From Methanoregula sp. (GTDB lineage Archaea; Halobacteriota; Methanomicrobia; Methanomicrobiales; Methanospirillaceae): a stretch of 10,290 nt of DNA. Positions within the stretch are counted from its first letter, which is position 1. Each line of letters starts with the position of its first letter. The notes beneath the pieces are model-generated. The model was not told the origin of the DNA and searched no databases. It saw only the letters and a list, made by a program, of their open reading frames with translations. The translations under genes and the position numbers were made by a program. This document shows, piece by piece, positions 6,002 to 10,290 of this stretch. Location: assembly GCA_028705545.1 (NCBI GenBank), contig JAQWDG010000028.1, forward strand, positions 3,345 to 13,634, read 5' to 3'.

Positions 6002-6508
6002 TTATTCTTTCTTGAACTGATCGAAGAATACCAGTTTTTTCGTCTCTTTTTTCGTTGCCAGCGCGACATCGTCCGGCAGCCCTGCCGGGACAAGGGAGAC
6101 AAGGGTATATTTTTCCGGGACATCGAGAAGTTTTCGGATATCCTCAGCATATTCCTTTTTATCGCCGGCGACCCAGCACGAACCGACGCCATATGAGTGC
6201 AGGCCGAGGATCAGGTTTTCGGTAGCTGCACAGCAGTCCTCAAGATAGTATTTTGCCGTCCGTTCCCCAAACACCGTAAAGCAGAGCGGTGCCTGTGAAA
6301 TGAATTTCCCGTGATCGGTAAGTTCGGCAATCTTCCCCAGCATCACTTTATCCCGTACGACCCCAATCAGCCACGGCTGGAGGTTCATGGCGGTGGGTGC
6401 ATGCACCGCGCATTCAATAGCATCGTGGATAAACGCCTCGTCAACGGGTGCCTGTTTGAATTTCCGTATACTGTGGCGGCCTTTGATTACTGCGGTTATA
6501 ACATTCAT
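6002..6508 (-). CDS. Small nitroreductase-family flavoprotein
   Basis: This 168-residue protein belongs to the FMN-dependent nitroreductase family, which transfers electrons from NAD(P)H or another donor to nitro compounds, quinones or other acceptors as a dimer. The FMN phosphate-binding start RHSIRKF (11-17), HAPTAMNLQPW (36-46) and the helix DCCAATENLILGLHSYGVGSCWV (91-113) are all in place. It is at the short end of the family and has no ferredoxin domain. The cytoplasmic role is unknown. In anaerobic archaea such proteins often serve redox stress or undefined reductions. It is flanked on both sides by T-rich intergenic DNA and is probably transcribed alone. The ATG at 6508 has no Shine-Dalgarno but sits 22 bases after a TATA-like CTTTTTATTT, which suggests a leaderless or short-leader mRNA. 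Confidence 0.85.
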   Translation of the reverse strand: MNVITAVIKGRHSIRKFKQAPVDEAFIHDAIECAVHAPTAMNLQPWLIGVVRDKVMLGKIAELTDHGKFISQAPLCFTVFGERTAKYYLEDCCAATENLILGLHSYGVGSCWVAGDKKEYAEDIRKLLDVPEKYTLVSLVPAGLPDDVALATKKETKKLVFFDQFKKE

Positions 6509-6530
6509 ACAACGGATATGGAGAACTGGG

Positions 6531-6540
6531 AAATAAAAAG
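6531..6540 (-). promoter_or_regulatory. TATA-like box of the nitroreductase gene
   Basis: On the minus strand CTTTTTATTT lies 22 bases before the nitroreductase ATG, where a TATA box would sit if transcription begins at or near the start codon. An additional T5 run (6555-6559) just upstream could end transcription of the DUF3821 gene. Confidence 0.35.
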
Positions 6541-6563
6541 ATTATGTCCGTGATAAAAATGGA

Positions 6564-7640
6564 TTAGTTCTGCCGTTTTACCATAAAGAGCAGAAGGACA
6601 GCAATTGAGATCAGGGAAACGGCCACGTCAAATCCCGGGGCAGATGTGGGAGAGGATTCTGTCGCTGTTGTTTCCTGTGATGTCGGTGAAACGGGTGCCG
6701 TTGTCGTCACGACAGGTAGTGTAGTGGTGGCAGTGGTAACCGTAGTCTTCGGTGCCTGTGTTGCTGTTGCCGTAGTTATTGTCGTCGTTGGTTTTGTTGT
6801 AGTACTGACCGAGGTAACCGATGTTGTCGAACTTGAGGTAGGAACGTTTACGGATATGAGCGGGTTCTGGTCCTGGTTGAGCAAACTCGTTTTCTGGCTG
6901 GTTGTTTTTCCGGTTGCACCGTACTCGTCGTTCATGCTGTTGACGTTGCATTCAACCCAGATTGTATACGACCCCGCAGGATAGAGTGAATTTCCGGTAT
7001 CCCAGATAGGAGTTGTCTTGTAATACTGTGATGACGAGGTGATCCCGATATTTTCCAGTGGGGTTGTAGTCCCTGCAGTGTTCATAAGGGCTGTATATAC
7101 CCCCCCGTTTGGAGACTGGACTTTTAAGGTCACCAGTGCCGGTGTGCCTCTCTGGGTACTGATGACATCCAGGTTCGAATCGATCCTGAACCGTACCTCG
7201 TCACCACGGGGCACCCACCGGTCCGTCACATCGACATTAACCGTGGTATCCTCAACTCGTATGGCAAGTGAGGGATCTGCAACCAAAAACGCCACGCCGT
7301 CAGCACTGCCCGCTGCATTCAACCGGTACCATGAACCGGTATATGCGCCGAACTGCGAAGGAAGTACATAGAAATTCGAAGGCGTGGAAACCGGCAATTT
7401 TACATCGGGCGAACTTGTTGCTATCGCCGCACCGGATGCCCACCATCCAATCTGTGTGTCGCTTCCCATTGCGGAGGAGATATCCAGATTGCTTTCTCCC
7501 AGAAACACGGTATTGCCTTGAGCGATTGTCCTGAGATCTCCAGCCACTGTCGGCACGCACAACAGGAGCAAAATTCCCAGGAAGATGAATCCCCGTATCG
7601 CGATTTTCTGTACCATAACCATCCATTCGGTTTTTGTCAT
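6564..7640 (-). CDS. DUF3821 surface protein with PGF-CTERM sorting tail
   Basis: This 358-residue exported protein has a basic start (QKIAIR) and hydrophobic segment GFIFLGILLLLCVPTVAG (17-34) forming a signal peptide. Residues 38-110 carry the methanogen DUF3821 pattern IAQGNTVFLGESNLDIS, IGWWAS and FYVLPSQFGAYTGSWY. A beta-rich region follows to about 266, then a Ser/Thr-rich stalk (268-334), likely O-glycosylated. The tail PGFDVAVSLISIAVLLLFMVKRQN (335-358) has the PGF motif, a membrane helix and basic end of PGF-CTERM proteins, which archaeosortase A processes and attaches to lipid. It should be displayed at the cell surface. Its function is unknown; members occur in many copies in Methanomicrobiales. 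The ATG at 7640 is taken as the start. ATGs seven and nine codons in are alternatives, and none has a Shine-Dalgarno site. Confidence 0.85.
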   Translation of the reverse strand: MTKTEWMVMVQKIAIRGFIFLGILLLLCVPTVAGDLRTIAQGNTVFLGESNLDISSAMGSDTQIGWWASGAAIATSSPDVKLPVSTPSNFYVLPSQFGAYTGSWYRLNAAGSADGVAFLVADPSLAIRVEDTTVNVDVTDRWVPRGDEVRFRIDSNLDVISTQRGTPALVTLKVQSPNGGVYTALMNTAGTTTPLENIGITSSSQYYKTTPIWDTGNSLYPAGSYTIWVECNVNSMNDEYGATGKTTSQKTSLLNQDQNPLISVNVPTSSSTTSVTSVSTTTKPTTTITTATATQAPKTTVTTATTTLPVVTTTAPVSPTSQETTATESSPTSAPGFDVAVSLISIAVLLLFMVKRQN

Positions 7641-7776
7641 AAAAAAACTGCTGTAAACCGGTTGCCCGAAGTGATAAAAAATAAAAATTTTCCGGCCATT
7701 GTATTAAAAAGGGAAGTACTGCTTCTTGTATCCTGTGGAAATAGGATCGCAGATGTTCTGGACAAGGATAATTTGG

Positions 7777-7782
7777 AAAAAA
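7777..7782 (-). terminator. T-tract terminator of glmM
   Basis: On the minus strand six T residues (ACTTTTTTCC) lie 22-27 bases after the glmM stop, preceded by CCGG-TAAAT-CCGG, which could form a very short stem. The 163-base gap 7641-7803 otherwise holds A/T-rich sequence (7666-7690) that probably includes the promoter of the DUF3821 gene. Confidence 0.4.
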
Positions 7783-7803
7783 GTGAGTCCGGATTTACCG
7801 GCT

Positions 7804-9180
7804 TCAGGCAGACGTTTCCAGGAGTTTATCCACGGTTTTTTTGATCTCCTGATAAAATGCCCTGCCGGACGCAGCATCGGGAGAATCGACCATAATTCTG
7901 ACGAGAGGTTCGGTTCCCGAGGCCCGGATCAACGCCCATTCGTTGTCCCTTTTAATCTTCAGGCCATCTGTCTTGTCGAGTGATTCATGTTTGTATTGTT
8001 CAGCCAGTTTATCGATAAGGTACGACCCTTTTGGCGTTGCAATCTTTTCTTTAATCATATGCCGTGCAGGCAGTTTTCGGATAAGTCCGGATACGGTGCT
8101 CCCCGTTTCTGCCAGAAGTGCGACCATCGTTGCCGCGGTCATTCCCCCGTCACGGCAGAACTGCTGTGCCGGAAAGATCAGGCCGCCGTTCCCTTCCCCT
8201 CCAAAGATGACTGGCTGCCCGGCATCGATCAATTCCCGCATGGTGCGGGCCACATAGATACTCCCGACAGGGGTGTACTGGACCCGGCACCCCTCTTTTT
8301 CTGCCACCATTTCCACCATCTGCGAAGTGCTGACCGGTGTCACGATCGTTCCCTTTGCCGTTTTACAGATGTGTTGTGCGATCAGGGCAAATTCATGATT
8401 TTCTTCGACAAATGTCCCGGTCTCGTCAATGAAAACAGCGCGGTCGGCATCGCCGTCGTGGGCAATCCCGAATGCGGCTTTGCTAGCCACAACAAGCGCT
8501 GCCAGTCCTTGTAATCCCTCTGCGGAAGGTTCCGGCAGGCGTCCGGGAAATGTCCCGTCCATAATCGCGTTGATCGTGAGTACCCTGCAGCCCAATGCCT
8601 GCAGGATGGCAGGAGTTGTCCGGCAGGCTGCACCCGATCCCGGATCAACGACAACGGTCATTCCTTTTCCCGGCAGCCCTTTGAAATGGGAGGTAATTGA
8701 CTGGACATACGTATCGACAAGATGGGCACCGGGCATCTCCTTTCCTACCCGGTCCCACGATTGTGTTTCGAGATTCGTGGATTTGTCCAGTAACCCTTCG
8801 AGTTTGATGGTTTCCTCATCGCCCATCTCGGTGCCGTCTGCTTCGATGATCTTTATCCCGTTATATTGAGGAGGATTATGTGAGGCGGTGATCATTGCGC
8901 CGCCCGCATAGTGCCCTTTTACAATATACTGGAGAGCCGGTATGGGGAGAATTCCGCAGTCAACGACATCGCAGCCGGTTGCCATAAGTCCCGCCTTGAC
9001 TGCATTTGCAAGGGCCGGGCCGGATGTCCGGGTATCCATTCCCACCGCAATACATCCGGGCCGCATTGTGCCGAGAGCTTCGCCAATGCGGAGCGCCAGC
9101 AGGGGCGTAATTTCCTTTCCGACGATTCCCCGGACGCCGTTAGTCCCGAACAACTGTTTTGACAGCTTTTTTATTGTCAT
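7804..9180 (-). CDS. glmM: Phosphoglucosamine mutase
   Basis: This 458-residue alpha-D-phosphohexomutase probably converts glucosamine 6-phosphate to glucosamine 1-phosphate on the route to UDP-GlcNAc for cell-surface glycans. All family sites are present: FGTNGVRG (11-18), catalytic serine in ITASHNPP (S100), the metal loop DGDADRA (242-248), the sugar-recognition loop GGEGNGG (327-333) and the phosphate site RASGTEP (419-425). The GEGNGG loop and the FGTNGVRG start fit archaeal GlmM better than a phosphomannomutase or phosphoglucomutase, but mixed activity is possible. The start is the ATG at 9180, because the fold begins within ten residues. The in-frame ATG at 9249 would add 23 unconserved residues and overlap mobB. 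The gene follows mobB by 31 bases and may be cotranscribed. ATTATTAAAG at the mobB end could also act as its own TATA box. Confidence 0.87.
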   Translation of the reverse strand: MTIKKLSKQLFGTNGVRGIVGKEITPLLALRIGEALGTMRPGCIAVGMDTRTSGPALANAVKAGLMATGCDVVDCGILPIPALQYIVKGHYAGGAMITASHNPPQYNGIKIIEADGTEMGDEETIKLEGLLDKSTNLETQSWDRVGKEMPGAHLVDTYVQSITSHFKGLPGKGMTVVVDPGSGAACRTTPAILQALGCRVLTINAIMDGTFPGRLPEPSAEGLQGLAALVVASKAAFGIAHDGDADRAVFIDETGTFVEENHEFALIAQHICKTAKGTIVTPVSTSQMVEMVAEKEGCRVQYTPVGSIYVARTMRELIDAGQPVIFGGEGNGGLIFPAQQFCRDGGMTAATMVALLAETGSTVSGLIRKLPARHMIKEKIATPKGSYLIDKLAEQYKHESLDKTDGLKIKRDNEWALIRASGTEPLVRIMVDSPDAASGRAFYQEIKKTVDKLLETSA

Positions 9181-9211
9181 CTTCGTGTAGATCCGTTCCG
9201 GTTTGAACGCT

Positions 9212-9622
9212 TTAATAATCTTCGAATAACGAGAGAGAGGCAAGTACATCGTTTACCGAGGGATTTCTCAATACACAGGTTTCGCTTGGGAGATCCCCGA
9301 TTATGATCTTCGGGAAGCTGCGTGCTTTGAAACCTTCGATTACTGCGAAGTCTATCCCGGTGGCTTTCAGGTAGGATAGGATGGTGTCAAGATTATTCGA
9401 ATGGAGCGCGATGACCGATTTTTGCGCATCGATCCCAACAGAAATGTCTGCCCCTCCTTCAAAGAACAATGTGGTATCCTTCTTTGTATCGAGAACAAAT
9501 TCGTGGTCTCCAAGATGTTTGATTACACCAACACGGCCAAGATGTTTCAATTCGGGGATAAGGTTCCGGATAAACGTGGTTTTTCCGGTATTTGCCCGGC
9601 CGGATACCTGGATGATCTTCAT
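9212..9622 (-). CDS. mobB: Molybdopterin-guanine dinucleotide biosynthesis protein MobB
   Basis: This 136-residue P-loop protein has Walker A GRANTGKT (8-15), the MobB-like VIKHLGDHEFVLDTKKDT segment (33-50), GGADISVG (56-63) and the Walker-B-like region DFAVIEGFK (91-99). MobB binds GTP and assists MobA in adding GMP to molybdopterin, making the bis-MGD-type cofactor. Methanogens use that cofactor, with molybdenum or tungsten, in formylmethanofuran dehydrogenase and formate dehydrogenase. The protein is somewhat shorter than typical bacterial MobB (about 170 residues), but both ends look complete. Its ATG overlaps the stop of the DUF5806 gene in an ATGA, so translation is probably coupled. 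MobA is not in the window. Confidence 0.82.
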   Translation of the reverse strand: MKIIQVSGRANTGKTTFIRNLIPELKHLGRVGVIKHLGDHEFVLDTKKDTTLFFEGGADISVGIDAQKSVIALHSNNLDTILSYLKATGIDFAVIEGFKARSFPKIIIGDLPSETCVLRNPSVNDVLASLSLFEDY

Positions 9623-10290
9623 GGTGGGTTTCCTGCAGAGGTATCGGAGGTTTCAGGTTTTTTTGGGAGTTGCTCTATTTTGGATTCCGGGGGTATAGTA
9701 TCCTCTGATATATCGGGAGAGCGTTCCGGTGTTTCCATAGAATTTTTCGGAGCACTTTCCAGAGTAGTAACCTGTGAACCGGCTGGTTCAGGTGCAGGAT
9801 CGGATGTGTTGTCTTCGTCTGAACGTGATTTTAAGATCGTTTTTGCGGTTTCGCCCACACTCCTCATCACCCGGGTGATCCGGTCTTCGATATCGATCTC
9901 TTCATCGATATCCAGTGTTGTTCCTTCGACTTCGAGGAGAAACCGGGAGACCTCGCTTGCTTCGAAGAGCAGGTCGTCCAGTTCATCGGTTGTGAAGAAC
10001 CCGCACATGGCGCCATAAAAAAAGGTTGCGCTTGCTTTCCGGACTTTTTTCTTGAAAGAATGACGCGCCTGGTTGACTGCCTGCGGACTGTAGGGTTCTT
10101 CCATGAAGGGGACGAGTTCGGGAAGATGTTTCCCGATAAACGTCATCTCTGCTCCACCGGAGGTACGGAAATCGGTGCATAACCGGGCAAGGGCCCATTC
10201 CCGCGCAGTAATATATGTCCTTTTTCGCAGGAACTGGTTGACTTTCCGGTATGTCGCCCCGTCGACTTTTTTAAATTTCTTGTATTTGTT
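9619..10290 (-). CDS. DUF5806-like protein with acidic disordered tail (5' end outside window)
   Basis: The frame is open from the right edge to a stop at 9619-9621, giving 223 visible residues, so an internal ATG at 10146 is not the true start. The 48 residues before it read as conserved protein (FKKVDGATYRKVNQFLRKR, TYITAREWALARLC) and run straight into MTFIGKHLPELVPFM, YSPQAVNQARHSFKKKVRKA, TFFYGAMC and TTDELDDLLFEASEVSRFLL. From memory this matches DUF5806, a family of haloarchaea and related methanogens with no known function. The body is helical and rich in basic residues at first. The last 67 or so residues are Pro/Ser/Thr/Glu-rich, probably disordered and poorly conserved. The stop overlaps the mobB ATG (ATGA). 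A regulatory or nucleic-acid-binding role is possible but unproven. Family name confidence is moderate; that it is a real gene is near certain. Confidence 0.85.
   Translation of the reverse strand, partial: NKYKKFKKVDGATYRKVNQFLRKRTYITAREWALARLCTDFRTSGGAEMTFIGKHLPELVPFMEEPYSPQAVNQARHSFKKKVRKASATFFYGAMCGFFTTDELDDLLFEASEVSRFLLEVEGTTLDIDEEIDIEDRITRVMRSVGETAKTILKSRSDEDNTSDPAPEPAGSQVTTLESAPKNSMETPERSPDISEDTIPPESKIEQLPKKPETSDTSAGNPP

Noticed and set aside
6646..6984. Val-rich 112-residue forward frame
   Set aside because: It is the complement of the Thr/Ser-rich stalk of the DUF3821 gene.
9181..9249. N-terminal extension of glmM
   Set aside because: It would overlap mobB and add 23 residues ahead of a family start that is normally within about ten residues of FGTNGVRG.
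1..10290. CRISPR array near cas1
   Set aside because: No regularly spaced direct repeats were found on reading both sides of cas1 or in other gaps.

Overview
The window looks like chromosome of a methanogenic archaeon, most likely order Methanomicrobiales (Methanoregula-like). The clues are a DUF3821 surface protein with a PGF-CTERM tail, a DUF5806 protein, a tandem phenylacetate-CoA ligase/ACT operon, a fused hexulose-phosphate synthase-RraA enzyme, an archaeal-type phosphoglucosamine mutase and MobB. Gene starts often lack a clear Shine-Dalgarno site but have A/T-rich TATA-like stretches 20-35 bases upstream, and genes end in T-tracts. No tRNA, rRNA, insertion sequence or CRISPR array was seen. 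The genus is an inference.

Layout. (1) 1-123, + strand: C-terminal tail of an unrecognised gene, converging on and overlapping by 17 bases (2) a stand-alone Cas1 homologue (107-1039, - strand). This Cas1 keeps the fold motifs, but two of four metal-ligand positions are replaced and no cas2, cas4 or repeat array lies beside it. (3) 1258-4285, + strand: a tight operon of two paralogous aryl-acid CoA ligases and a tandem-ACT protein. It probably activates phenylacetate, indoleacetate or related acids, with an amino-acid-sensing partner. (4) 4297-5583, - strand: HPS-RraA fusion, probably supplying pentose phosphate through the reverse ribulose monophosphate route. (5) 5584-6001: a 418-base A/T-rich intergenic region with a perfect 34-base nested palindrome and several homopolymer tracts. 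(6) 6002-6508, - strand: small nitroreductase. (7) 6564-7640, - strand: secreted, Ser/Thr-rich, PGF-CTERM-anchored DUF3821 protein. (8) 7804-10290, - strand: a probable operon DUF5806 - mobB - glmM. DUF5806 runs off the right edge, overlaps mobB in an ATGA, and mobB is followed 31 bases later by glmM.

Functionally most of the window is housekeeping: aromatic acid activation, pentose supply, amino-sugar synthesis and molybdenum/tungsten cofactor assembly. The best leads for something unusual are the lone Cas1 with a degraded active site and its convergent partner, and the nested palindrome between the HPS-RraA and nitroreductase genes.
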